Origin: Actinomycetaceae bacterium
GTDB lineage: Bacteria; Actinomycetota; Actinomycetes; Actinomycetales; Actinomycetaceae
DNA: 64,000 bases
Direction: 5' to 3'
Assembly: GCA_028724905.1 (NCBI GenBank)
Contig: JAQYTG010000016.1
Coordinates: forward strand, 1-64,000
Part shown: positions 44,390-52,596 of the stretch, in pieces
Layout: each line of letters opens with the position of its first letter
Numbering within the stretch: position 1 is the stretch's first letter
The notes under the pieces: generated by a model
The model's database searches: none
What the model was told of the DNA's origin: nothing
The model's input: only the letters and a program-made list of their open reading frames with translations
Translations under genes and position numbers: made by a program

Positions 44390-45745
44390 TCAACTTTGAG
44401 TTGGTGTTTCGGCTCTGAGTCGGCGTTCAATGTACTCGTGGCACGCCGTCATCCCCAGCGCTAGTATGAGCGCTGCGATGGGAAGAGAGAGTGGAGAAAT
44501 GTGCGTGAGTGCTAAGCCGGTGGCAGGAGGGGCAAACAAGAATCCGAGGTATGCAAACCCCATCTGCACTCCGGTAGCTCGGGCGACGTTTGCACGCCCC
44601 AGGCGCCGTCCGGTTTCTTTCATCACAGCGGGATAAATCGGTGCGCATCCAATGCCTGCGAGGGCGAATCCGGCCACTGCGAGCAGTGGGAACGGGGCGA
44701 GCAAGGCGATGAGCATCCCCGCGATGAGCACGCCTGATCCGATGCGCAGCAGCTGTGTATTCGTCAAACGCAGGGATGCAAAACCTGCTGAGAAACGGCC
44801 AGCCGTGATGCCGATGTAAAACGCAGACCCCGCTGCAGCGGCGAGCGCCGGAGCGAGCTGGTGGTAGCGCACCAGGAACGTGCTGGCCCACAGCCCAATC
44901 GTGCCTTCCGCCGAGCAGTAGCACAGAAATCCAATAAGCGTAGGCCAGATCAGTGGGATGCGATACCACGGGCGGGCGTCGGAGGGGCTGTTGCAAGGTG
45001 TACCGCTCTCCTCGGGTGCGGCGCTGTTAGCCCTAACGGCACTATCGGCTCCGGCAGTAGTATCAACCTCATCGGTGACGCCGGTGCCGTTAGTGGTGTC
45101 AGCGCTGTTCGTGACGCCGGAGCTGCTGGTGACGTCAGCGCTATGAGTGACGTCAGTAGTGCCTGCGGGCACGTCGGGAGAGACCGAATCGGACGTCTTG
45201 AAACTCTCGTGCGGCCAGGTGCGACGGGTGACAATCAACAACAGCATCAGGCAGGCCTGCGCTGCAGCAATGACGCAATAAGTGAGCCGCCACTGGCCGG
45301 TGAAGTTGAGGAAAAATCCAGCCACGAGAGGTCCCGTCATAGCCCCTACTCCCCAGCTGGCGTGCAAAAAATTCATGTGCATAGCGGAAAAATGCAAGGA
45401 AACGTAGGCGTTGAGGGCGGCATCAATAGCGCCGGCACCCAGCCCAAGCGGGATACAGCACACCATGAGAGCGGGGAAATTAGGGGAGATGGCAAATCCG
45501 ATCAAGCCGACGACCGTCAGTGCTACCGATCCAATGCACACGCCCACGGTACTTAATCGCTTGAGTAGCCATCCCGAAGCAAACGAGGCCACAATTGTGC
45601 CGATGCTGGTGATGAAAGACAGGACGCCCGCTCCCGCTAGCGGTGCATAGAGGCTGCTCGACATCTGCGGCCATACGGATCCGAGTATTCCATCGGGCAA
45701 ACCGAGAGAGATAAAAGCAGCGTAAATAATGGCGATAAGTGACAT
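44390..45745 (-). CDS. MFS transporter with an extended central loop
   Basis: 451-residue major facilitator with twelve membrane segments. Recognisable parts: LGLPDGILGSVWPQM at the start, GWLLKRLSTVGVCIG (loop 2-3), CIPLGLGAGAIDAALNAYVS and HASWGVGAMTGPLVAGFFL, typical of the sugar/FucP-like or YbjJ-like group; the substrate is unknown. The loop between helices 6 and 7 is stretched to about 80 residues of Ser, Thr, Asp, Val and Gly with repeated SADVT/NGTGVTD units, and its DNA is full of GTGACGYC-like repeats. Divergent from ppdK. Confidence 0.85.
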   Translation of the reverse strand: MSLIAIIYAAFISLGLPDGILGSVWPQMSSSLYAPLAGAGVLSFITSIGTIVASFASGWLLKRLSTVGVCIGSVALTVVGLIGFAISPNFPALMVCCIPLGLGAGAIDAALNAYVSLHFSAMHMNFLHASWGVGAMTGPLVAGFFLNFTGQWRLTYCVIAAAQACLMLLLIVTRRTWPHESFKTSDSVSPDVPAGTTDVTHSADVTSSSGVTNSADTTNGTGVTDEVDTTAGADSAVRANSAAPEESGTPCNSPSDARPWYRIPLIWPTLIGFLCYCSAEGTIGLWASTFLVRYHQLAPALAAAAGSAFYIGITAGRFSAGFASLRLTNTQLLRIGSGVLIAGMLIALLAPFPLLAVAGFALAGIGCAPIYPAVMKETGRRLGRANVARATGVQMGFAYLGFLFAPPATGLALTHISPLSLPIAALILALGMTACHEYIERRLRAETPTQS

Positions 45746-45950
45746 TCTTTTTCTGGTTTCCTAGCTGTCGAGGAGTGGGTGTGCGATGTGTAGCATGGGT
45801 GGTTGCTCTCGTCTCAGCGGGCGCCTCATCGGGCATGGCATAGAGCCTGTCAAGTTTTCTGTGTAAGTGGCTTGTTTTCTTCTTTCTTATATGGTTGGGA
45901 ATCGGGCTGGGCGTAGGCATCGGCACAACGAGGCATAGCATCAGCAAACT

Positions 45951-45992
45951 TATTCACCGCATAATCGCCGTGTATTCGCCCTGCGGTGAATA
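45951..45992. promoter_or_regulatory. Perfect inverted repeat between MFS gene and ppdK
   Basis: TATTCACCGCA (45951-45961) and TGCGGTGAATA (45982-45992), 11-bp arms with a 20-base spacer, in the 369-bp divergent intergenic region. It is a candidate binding site for a dimeric regulator of either gene. The remainder of the gap holds no gene; TAAAAT boxes near 46027-46043 may be the ppdK promoter. Confidence 0.6.
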
Positions 45993-46114
45993 TGCCGGTC
46001 AATATGCTAACGAGATAGGCCTCAAGACCTAAAATACAGTAAAATCTTTAGACGGAGCGTGCTTGCGCTGCTTCAAGAGCAAAATGGGATAATCCCAACG
46101 AAGGGCAAAAAAGT

Positions 46115-48871
46115 ATGACGAAATATGTGTATAAGTTTGCCGAGGGCGATAAGGATATGAAAGATCTCCTCGGTGGTAAGGGCGCGAATCTTGCTGAGAT
46201 GACGAAGCTCGGGCTTCCGGTGCCTCCAGGATTTACAATCACCACTGATGCGTGCCGCGCTTATTTGAATACTGGTGAAGTGCCAGACACTCTCGACGTT
46301 GAGGTGACGGCGGCCATCCGTGGCGTAGAAGACGCGATGGGGAAGACCCTCGGAAATGCCGACGATCCGCTGCTGGTGTCGGTGCGTTCCGGCGCTAAAT
46401 TCTCTATGCCTGGCATGATGGAGACGGTGCTCAACATTGGTTTGAACGACAATAGTGTGCTCGGTTTGGCTAAGCAGAGCGACAATGAGCGCTTCGCGTG
46501 GGATTCGTATCGTCGCCTCATCCAGATGTTTGGCAAGACCGTCATGGATATCGACGGCGATCTCTTCGCCGATGAGTTGCATGGCCTGCAGCAGAAGAAA
46601 GGCTATAAAGGCGACCTCGATATGACCACCGAGGATCTGAAAGAGCTCGTCGTCACCTACAAAGAGATCGTGAAGCGCGAGACGGGTAAAGACTTCCCGC
46701 AAGATCCGCGCGAACAGATGGATATGGCTGTGGAAGCAGTATTTCGTTCGTGGAACACTGATCGCGCCCGCATCTATCGCCGCCGTGAGCGCATTCCAAA
46801 TGACCTTGGTACGGCTGTGAACGTGCAGACGATGGTGTTTGGCAATATGGGCCTCGATTCCGGCACTGGCGTGTGCTTCACCCGTGACCCCTCAACGGGG
46901 CACTCGGGCGTATATGGCGACTACCTGCAAAACGCCCAGGGCGAAGACGTGGTGGCGGGTATCCGCAATACTCTCTCGCTCGCCGATCTTGAGAATCTTG
47001 ACAAGAAGAGCTACGACGAGCTGCGCGAGATTATGAGCAAGCTCGAAACCCACTATCGGGATATGTGTGATATCGAGTTCACCATCCAAAAGGGTAGGCT
47101 CTGGATGCTGCAGACTCGCGTAGGCAAGCGTACCGCTTCGGCCGCTTTCCGGATTGCTGAGCAGTTAGTGAACGAGCGTTTAATCACCAAGGATGAAGCG
47201 GTGACTCGCGTGAGCGGCGATCAGCTCACCTCGTTGCTCTTCCCACAGTTTGATAAGAAAGCGGAGAAGAAACTCATCTCCAAGGGTATGCCGGCTTCTC
47301 CAGGTGCTGCCGTCGGCGAGATCGTGATGAACAACGAGCAGGCTGTGGAGCGCACTCAGGCGGGTGCCACGGTGATCTTGGTGCGTCGTGAGACCAACCC
47401 AGACGACTTGCAGGGCATGGTTGTGGCCGCTGGTGTGCTGACCGCCCGCGGCGGCAAGACTTCGCACGCCGCTGTGGTGGCTCGCGGCATGGGGCGCTGC
47501 GCTGTGGTGGGTGCTGAGGATCTGGTGGTGGATGAAGCCGCTGGTACTGTGTACGTCAAGAGCAAAGACGCCACGTATCATGCTGGCGACGTCATCGCTA
47601 TCGACGGCGCTACTGGCGAGATTTTTGAAGGGCGAGTGCCGGTAGCTGATTCAGCCGTGATGACTTACATCTCCAAGGGGTTTGACGCCGCTATGGAGGC
47701 AGCTGGCGATGACGCCGATGTGGTGGAGCTGGTGACGGCAGTGGATCACATCCTCACTCGCGCCGATCAAAAGGCGCGTCTCGTGGTGCGTGCCAATGCA
47801 GACAATCCAGAAGATGCCCAGCGCTCGCGCGAATTTGGAGCGAAAGGCGTGGGGCTATGCCGCACGGAGCATATGTTCCTCGGCGATCGCCGCAAACTCA
47901 TTGAAGCCGTCATTCTTGCAGATAGTGACGACGAGCGCGAAGCTGCTTACGACGCCCTCATGCCGCTGCAAAAAGGCGATTTCGTTGGTATCTTCGGGGC
48001 AATGGATGGACTTCCAGTGACGGTGCGTCTGATCGACCCGCCGCTGCACGAGTTCTTGCCGGATCTGACGGAGCTCTCCGTGGAGTTGGCAGTGAAAGAA
48101 GCCAAGGGTGAGACGGTCACAAATCAAGAGAAGAAGCTGCTAGCCGCCGTGAAAGCCAACCACGAGGCCAACCCGATGCTCGGGCTGCGCGGTATCCGCC
48201 TCGGTCTGAAGATGCCAGGGCTGATTAAGCTGCAGGTGCGGGCTATCGCTGAGGCCTACGTGGAGTTGCGCAAGCAGGGCAAAGATCCGAAGCCTGAAAT
48301 TATGATTCCACTCATCGGCTCCGTACGCGAGATGCAGATCGCGCGCGATATGGCTCTTGAGGTGCTCAAGGATGTGGAAGACGAGAGCGGCATGAAAGTG
48401 GATCTGCCCATCGGCAATATGATCGAGCTGCCGCGCGCTGCCATCACCGCTGGCCGTATTGCTGTGGAATCGAACTTCTTCTCCTTCGGCACGAACGACC
48501 TCACCCAGACCACCTGGGGATTCTCGCGTGACGACGTGGAGGCGGCGTTCTTCAACGACTACTACGATTACGGCATCTTTGGCACCAGCCCATTCGAGAG
48601 CATCGACTGGCGCGGTGTGGGCGCGCTCGTGAGGCGCGCAGCAGAGAATGGCCGCCAGGCAAATCCAGATTTGCACTTGGGCGTGTGCGGCGAGCACGGC
48701 GGCGATCCGCAGTCGATCCACTTCTTCCATTGGGTTGGCTTGGATTACGTGTCATGCTCTCCATTCCGCGTGCCAGTGGCTCGCCTTGAGGCTGGCCGCG
48801 CTGCCATTGCGAATGAGAGTGAAGCTGCGGCTGAAGAAAATGGCGGCAGCTCTGTGAATGCCACGGCCTGA
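46115..48871 (+). CDS. ppdK: Pyruvate, phosphate dikinase
   Basis: Interconverts pyruvate, ATP and phosphate with PEP, AMP and pyrophosphate. 918 residues, a little longer than usual (about 875-900). Order: nucleotide-binding domain with GGKGANLAEMTKLGLPVPPG and SVRSGAKFSMPGMMETVLN; the phosphohistidine domain with GGKTSHAAVVARGMG (His near 451); the PEP barrel with GVGLCRTEHMF, RGIRLG, FGTNDLTQTTWGFSRDD and LGVCGEHGGDP (catalytic Cys). ATG 46115 with GAAGGG before it. A strong hairpin follows. Confidence 0.97.
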   Translation: MTKYVYKFAEGDKDMKDLLGGKGANLAEMTKLGLPVPPGFTITTDACRAYLNTGEVPDTLDVEVTAAIRGVEDAMGKTLGNADDPLLVSVRSGAKFSMPGMMETVLNIGLNDNSVLGLAKQSDNERFAWDSYRRLIQMFGKTVMDIDGDLFADELHGLQQKKGYKGDLDMTTEDLKELVVTYKEIVKRETGKDFPQDPREQMDMAVEAVFRSWNTDRARIYRRRERIPNDLGTAVNVQTMVFGNMGLDSGTGVCFTRDPSTGHSGVYGDYLQNAQGEDVVAGIRNTLSLADLENLDKKSYDELREIMSKLETHYRDMCDIEFTIQKGRLWMLQTRVGKRTASAAFRIAEQLVNERLITKDEAVTRVSGDQLTSLLFPQFDKKAEKKLISKGMPASPGAAVGEIVMNNEQAVERTQAGATVILVRRETNPDDLQGMVVAAGVLTARGGKTSHAAVVARGMGRCAVVGAEDLVVDEAAGTVYVKSKDATYHAGDVIAIDGATGEIFEGRVPVADSAVMTYISKGFDAAMEAAGDDADVVELVTAVDHILTRADQKARLVVRANADNPEDAQRSREFGAKGVGLCRTEHMFLGDRRKLIEAVILADSDDEREAAYDALMPLQKGDFVGIFGAMDGLPVTVRLIDPPLHEFLPDLTELSVELAVKEAKGETVTNQEKKLLAAVKANHEANPMLGLRGIRLGLKMPGLIKLQVRAIAEAYVELRKQGKDPKPEIMIPLIGSVREMQIARDMALEVLKDVEDESGMKVDLPIGNMIELPRAAITAGRIAVESNFFSFGTNDLTQTTWGFSRDDVEAAFFNDYYDYGIFGTSPFESIDWRGVGALVRRAAENGRQANPDLHLGVCGEHGGDPQSIHFFHWVGLDYVSCSPFRVPVARLEAGRAAIANESEAAAEENGGSSVNATA

Positions 48872-48972
48872 GCGTTCGCGAAGCTAGCGTACTGAAAATT
48901 TCAGTGCGCTAAGCGTGGCATGAGGTGGTGTAGTCTTTGACGGCAGCCCTCGATACTATTTGGCAATGCCCG

Positions 48973-49015
48973 AAGCGGCGGCTCCCTGCGTATCGCGCAA
49001 GGAGCCGCCGCTTTG
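48973..49015 (+). terminator. Terminator after ppdK
   Basis: AAGCGGCGGCTCC (48973-48985) and GGAGCCGCCGCTT (49001-49013) form a perfect 13-bp GC-rich stem with a 15-base loop. Only three T follow. Confidence 0.75.
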
Positions 49016-49062
49016 CGTGTAGGGGCTCGCTGCCAACTCATCTAACGCATCCTGCTCACTTC

Positions 49063-49310
49063 CTGATTGCCAACTCCCTTTGTCTCTCCTGCTCTGCTTA
49101 TCTTATTTATTCCGCCAATCCTGTTTATCCCGCTCATCTCACTCATCCAAGGCGTCCCGCAATCTTGCCCCACTTGCCCCACTTGCCCCACTTGCTCATC
49201 TTGCTTATCCTGCCCATCCTGCTTATCCTGCTTTCCTACTCACTCAACTTGCCCTGCCCCGCCCTTCCTGTCTTGCCCACCTGTCCATTGTGCAGTCCTG
49301 CTTATGCTGT
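49063..49310. repeat. Polypyrimidine tract with 9-bp periodicity
   Basis: About 250 bases, almost only C and T on the plus strand with regular G/A. CTTGCCCCA is repeated three times from about 49175, then TCCTGCTTA/TCCTGCCCA units. All three frames are open and give repeats such as LAPLAPLAP, HLPHLPHLP or CPTCPTCPT, which reflects the DNA periodicity and not three genes. Confidence 0.85.
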
Positions 49311-49324
49311 GCTGCTCGCTTGGA

Positions 49325-49380
49325 GCTGGAAGAGAAGGTTATTGATGCGGGGGGGGGCTGGAGGAGAAAGTTATTGATGC
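49325..49380. repeat. 24-bp direct repeat and G9 run
   Basis: GCTGGAAGAGAAGGTTATTG plus four bases at 49325-49348 recurs at 49357-49380 with two mismatches; nine G lie between (49349-49357). Non-coding, upstream of feoA. Confidence 0.85.
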
Positions 49381-49481
49381 TGGGTGGATCTCATCCACCA
49401 CGGATGCGCCTATCGGGACTTTAAACCTACTATGTGCACGGCGTCACGGACGAGGCAATTCTGTGCGTCACATCTTTTTAT

Positions 49482-49496
49482 TTAGGGTTCCCTTAG
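49482..49496. promoter_or_regulatory. DtxR/IdeR-like iron box 1 upstream of feoA
   Basis: TTAGGGTTCCCTTAG, a near-palindrome, matches the outer halves of the DtxR/IdeR consensus TTAGGTTAGSCTAACCTAA. It lies 24 bases upstream of a second box. Confidence 0.6.
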
Positions 49497-49505
49497 TTTA
49501 GCTTC

Positions 49506-49520
49506 TTAGGCTACCCTAAG
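49506..49520. promoter_or_regulatory. DtxR/IdeR-like iron box 2 upstream of feoA
   Basis: TTAGGCTACCCTAAG, palindromic in its ends, lies five bases before the feoA ATG. In actinobacteria Fe-bound DtxR/IdeR represses iron uptake from such sites; binding here is inferred. Confidence 0.65.
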
Positions 49521-49524
49521 TTAT

Positions 49525-49749
49525 ATGAAGTTAAGTGATTGTCCAGTTCGGGTGCCTATTCGGCTCACGGAGGTGCCGGTGCCCGGGAAGAATCAGTTGC
49601 GGATGCAAGAGATGGGCGTGCGGGTGGGCACGCAAACTTTTGTGGTGCAACGCGGAGCATACGGCGGGCGGATCCTCAATATCGCTGGAGCGCGAGTGGC
49701 TATCGACAACAGATCTGCACGGCTCATCCAAGCGGAGGTGGTAGCATGA
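49525..49749 (+). CDS. feoA: Ferrous iron transport protein A
   Basis: Small SH3-like cytoplasmic partner of FeoB. 74 residues: VRLTEVPVPGKNQ-type start, LRMQEMGVRVGTQTFV (the conserved LxxMGxxxGxx core), GGRILNIAGARVAIDNRSARLI. ATG 49525 is very close to the second iron box; no ribosome binding site is clear, so a very short leader is likely. Overlaps feoB by four bases (ATGA). Confidence 0.9.
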   Translation: MKLSDCPVRVPIRLTEVPVPGKNQLRMQEMGVRVGTQTFVVQRGAYGGRILNIAGARVAIDNRSARLIQAEVVA

Positions 49750-52253
49750 GCATCGTTGGTTCGTACGATAAATCAGTGGCGATGTTGGAACGCCCTGAAG
49801 ATCTGAGCAGTGACGCCGATGCGGCTGTACCTACCGTGCTGCTGGTCGGAAATACGAATGTAGGTAAGTCCACGCTTTTTAATGCCGTCACCGGCGCTCA
49901 TCAGGCAATTGTGAATGCTCCAGGCACCACGGTAGAAGTCATGGCTGGCACCTGGAAAAATCTCGGGGTGCGGGTGCTTGATCTTCCTGGTACGTACTCG
50001 CTCATTCCCACCAGCCCTGATGAAGAAGTGGTGGCTCGTACAATTTCTCAGTGGCCAGGCACTCTCACGGATACGCGCAAAGGTGGACGCATTGATCTGA
50101 TACTCGCGCAACTCGACGGCTCAGCACTCACGCGCTCGCTGTATCTTCTTGCTCAGATCGGACAGACAGGCCACCCTGTGGCAGTGCTCATCTCTATGGC
50201 TGATGTGGCCAAACGCAATGGTACCGACATCGATCCGGCAGCTCTCTCACAAGTGCTTGGAGTGCCGGTATTGATCTTTGATCCACGCAAGCCCAAGCAG
50301 TATTCACTGCTCGATTCGTTTGTGCGCCACGCGCTTGAGATACGTCCGCATCTGAAAGGGATTGAGCCAGATCCGGAGGCTCCAGGCTATAGTGAGCAGG
50401 CGGTGGCTCGCTGGCGTAGCCAACCTAGCTGCGGCGCACAGCAGGTAGATCATCGAGATCTTTTAGCGCAGACGATGTGCGCTTGCGGCAGAGAGCTAGC
50501 ACGCGGAGAAGACTGCCCGGATACCGATGTTCTCGATGTGGCTGGCAGCAGCGTTGATGGCAGTGATGCTGGCGATGCCAGCATCACCACAGACGCTATC
50601 GGACGTGCTGGAGCGCCCCGAGTCGCTCAGGCTGCTGACGTCACCGACGAATCTGAACAAAGCATCGTCCGGCAGCGTCCTAGCTCTGAGGACTCTCCGT
50701 GCCACTGTGGTGCCCAGCCTGCTTCGAGCCTCGATATTTCCGGTGTGCGCATTGGCGTCAAAAATTCGTCTGCGGATACGCCCGTAAACGTCCATGTGCA
50801 GGAGCCTACGGGCATTGCTACGGATAGTTCCATGCAGCGCGATCCGCACTCTGAGCGAGAGCTCAAACGCGCAGCCACCATTTTTACGTGGGTAGAGCAG
50901 GTGGAACGACGGGCAGAGAAACGCTCTGAGGATCCACAACAGCTGAGTTATTCAGATAAAATCGACCGCGTCTTGCTCAATCCGCTTGCAGGCCCGATCG
51001 TTTTCCTGGCGCTCATGTGGGTGTTGTTTAAACTGGCCGGAGAATGGATGGGCCCTATTCAAGACTTTTTCGACGGGCTCTTCACCTCCACCGATGCGGG
51101 TACGATATCTGCAGCGAATGGCATCTTGTGGCTGCTCGGAGCTGTGCACCTTGAGAACACCTGGGTGGAGTCTTTCTTCGTGGGTGGCTTGATGACGGGG
51201 TTAGGCGTGGTGGCTAGCTTCGTTCCGCTGATGTTTACGATTTTTGTAGCTATCTCGCTGCTAGAAGATTCTGGCTATATGGCTCGCGCCGCTTTCCTGG
51301 CTGACAGACTGATGCGCAAAATTGGCCTCGACGGGCGAGTGGTGCTGCCGCTCATTATGGGCTTTGGCTGCAATCTGCCGTCACTAGCTGCAGCTCGCGC
51401 ACTTCCATCGGCACGCCAAAGGCTGGTGACGGCGCTGGTGACGCCACTGACAAGCTGTGCAGCTAGGCTCACGATCTATTTGATGATCGCTAAAATTTTC
51501 TTCCCGCATCATGCCGGTACGGTGGTCTTTACCATGTACGTGCTGAGTGTGGCACTGGTGACGTTTGCCGCATGGGTACTGAAGTTTTTCATCACAAAAT
51601 CTGAGGTGCAAGCTCCGCTGATGCTGGTGCTTCCGGCTTACCATACACCTCGGCTGTTGGTATTGCTGAAAACGGCAGGGCAGCGTTCGTGGACGTTCGT
51701 GAAAGGCGCAGGCAAGATCATCGTGGTGATGACGATAGCAGTGTGGCTGCTGGGCGCTATTCCAGCAGGAGCCGGTGCGCAGGGGCATAGTTTTGGTGAT
51801 CCGGAGCTGGCGATGGAAGATTCCGCTTACGGCCAGGTCGCTAAAGTGCTGGAGCCAGTATTCGCTCCGGCGGGCTTCAACGACTGGCATATGACGGGCG
51901 CTTTGATGACGGGCTTCGTAGCTAAGGAGACGGTCGTTTCCTCAATCGTCGTCTCCTACAACATGGATGAGAGCGCTGCTGGAGATGCTGAAGAGGGCGG
52001 CGACGACCTCGGCGAACTTCCGCAACTACTCATGGCTAGCTTTGAATCGACGGCAGGAGCGCCATATGCTGGCCTTGCAGCTCTCGCTTTCTTAGTATTT
52101 GTGCTGGCTTACACCCCGTGCTTGGCAACTGTGGGTGAGCAGGTGCGGCTGATCGGAGGAAAGCTGACGACGATGGCGGTGGCTGCGCAGCTGTTCGGGG
52201 CATGGGTGCTGGCAGTAGCAGTGTTTCAGATCGGAAAGCTGATCGTGGGCTGA
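49746..52253 (+). CDS. feoB: Ferrous iron transporter FeoB
   Basis: Inner-membrane Fe(II) transporter with an N-terminal G domain. 835 residues from ATG 49746 (GGAGGTGGTAGC before it). G1 GNTNVGKSTLFN (about 36-47), G3 DLPGTYSL, but the G4 site reads ISMAD where NMxD is expected, so nucleotide specificity may be relaxed. A region of about 125-170 residues between the G domain and the first membrane helix is unusual: Asp/Ser/Thr-rich, with Cys clusters (MCACGREL, PCHCGAQ). The membrane part has PLIMGFGCNLPSLAAAR, TPLTSCAARL and FVAKETVVSS, the conserved FeoB gate motifs. Last genes of the operon: feoA-feoB-feoC-like. Confidence 0.95.
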   Translation: MSIVGSYDKSVAMLERPEDLSSDADAAVPTVLLVGNTNVGKSTLFNAVTGAHQAIVNAPGTTVEVMAGTWKNLGVRVLDLPGTYSLIPTSPDEEVVARTISQWPGTLTDTRKGGRIDLILAQLDGSALTRSLYLLAQIGQTGHPVAVLISMADVAKRNGTDIDPAALSQVLGVPVLIFDPRKPKQYSLLDSFVRHALEIRPHLKGIEPDPEAPGYSEQAVARWRSQPSCGAQQVDHRDLLAQTMCACGRELARGEDCPDTDVLDVAGSSVDGSDAGDASITTDAIGRAGAPRVAQAADVTDESEQSIVRQRPSSEDSPCHCGAQPASSLDISGVRIGVKNSSADTPVNVHVQEPTGIATDSSMQRDPHSERELKRAATIFTWVEQVERRAEKRSEDPQQLSYSDKIDRVLLNPLAGPIVFLALMWVLFKLAGEWMGPIQDFFDGLFTSTDAGTISAANGILWLLGAVHLENTWVESFFVGGLMTGLGVVASFVPLMFTIFVAISLLEDSGYMARAAFLADRLMRKIGLDGRVVLPLIMGFGCNLPSLAAARALPSARQRLVTALVTPLTSCAARLTIYLMIAKIFFPHHAGTVVFTMYVLSVALVTFAAWVLKFFITKSEVQAPLMLVLPAYHTPRLLVLLKTAGQRSWTFVKGAGKIIVVMTIAVWLLGAIPAGAGAQGHSFGDPELAMEDSAYGQVAKVLEPVFAPAGFNDWHMTGALMTGFVAKETVVSSIVVSYNMDESAAGDAEEGGDDLGELPQLLMASFESTAGAPYAGLAALAFLVFVLAYTPCLATVGEQVRLIGGKLTTMAVAAQLFGAWVLAVAVFQIGKLIVG

Positions 52254-52258
52254 TAGCC

Positions 52259-52519
52259 ATGAAGGCACTGCACGAATCGGAAACGGAAACGATCACCGCG
52301 AGAGTACTCACGGAGCTAGCGGCTGGCAAAACAGCTCCAGAGGTGGCCGCGACTCTGGGCACCTCCGTGGTGTTTGTACGAGTGTTGGCAGAGCATTTGC
52401 AGCGCGTTGGCCTCGCCCAATCGGCGCAGAGCCTGTGCAGCAGCGGGCTGGGAGCCTGTTCAGCGGGGGAATTATCGGAGCAAGCCAGGGTGGCGTGCGC
52501 TGGCTGCCCGCTCGCGTGA
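52259..52519 (+). CDS. FeoC-like winged-helix protein with C-terminal cysteines
   Basis: 86 residues starting six bases after the feoB stop. The first about 50 residues form a helix-turn-helix-like unit (TARVLTELAAGKTAPEVAATLGTSVVFVRVLAEHLQR, read as helix-turn-helix). The tail has four cysteines: LCSSGLGAC, then VACAGC. FeoC of enterobacteria has a winged helix and a Cys cluster that can hold Fe-S and protects FeoB from proteolysis; place and layout suggest the same class, but the sequence likeness is weak. In-frame starts upstream lie inside feoB. Confidence 0.7.
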   Translation: MKALHESETETITARVLTELAAGKTAPEVAATLGTSVVFVRVLAEHLQRVGLAQSAQSLCSSGLGACSAGELSEQARVACAGCPLA

Positions 52520-52584
52520 GCAGATCTATATTCGGGGCCCCTCCAGCTTTTGTGGACGTCCTAGCATCGTTGCTTCGCTCAAGG

Positions 52585-52590
52585 CACAAT
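52585..52590 (+). promoter_or_regulatory. Possible -10 box of the FAD/Fe-S oxidoreductase gene
   Basis: CACAAT, then six bases (AGGGGC), then ATG 52597. Same arrangement as upstream of the CDF gene. AGGGG could also serve as a close ribosome binding site. Confidence 0.35.
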
Positions 52591-52596
52591 AGGGGC

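Noticed and set aside
48937..49424. Overlapping proline/leucine/cysteine-repeat frames
   Set aside because: All three frames are open because of the 9-bp DNA periodicity; no ribosome binding site or homology.
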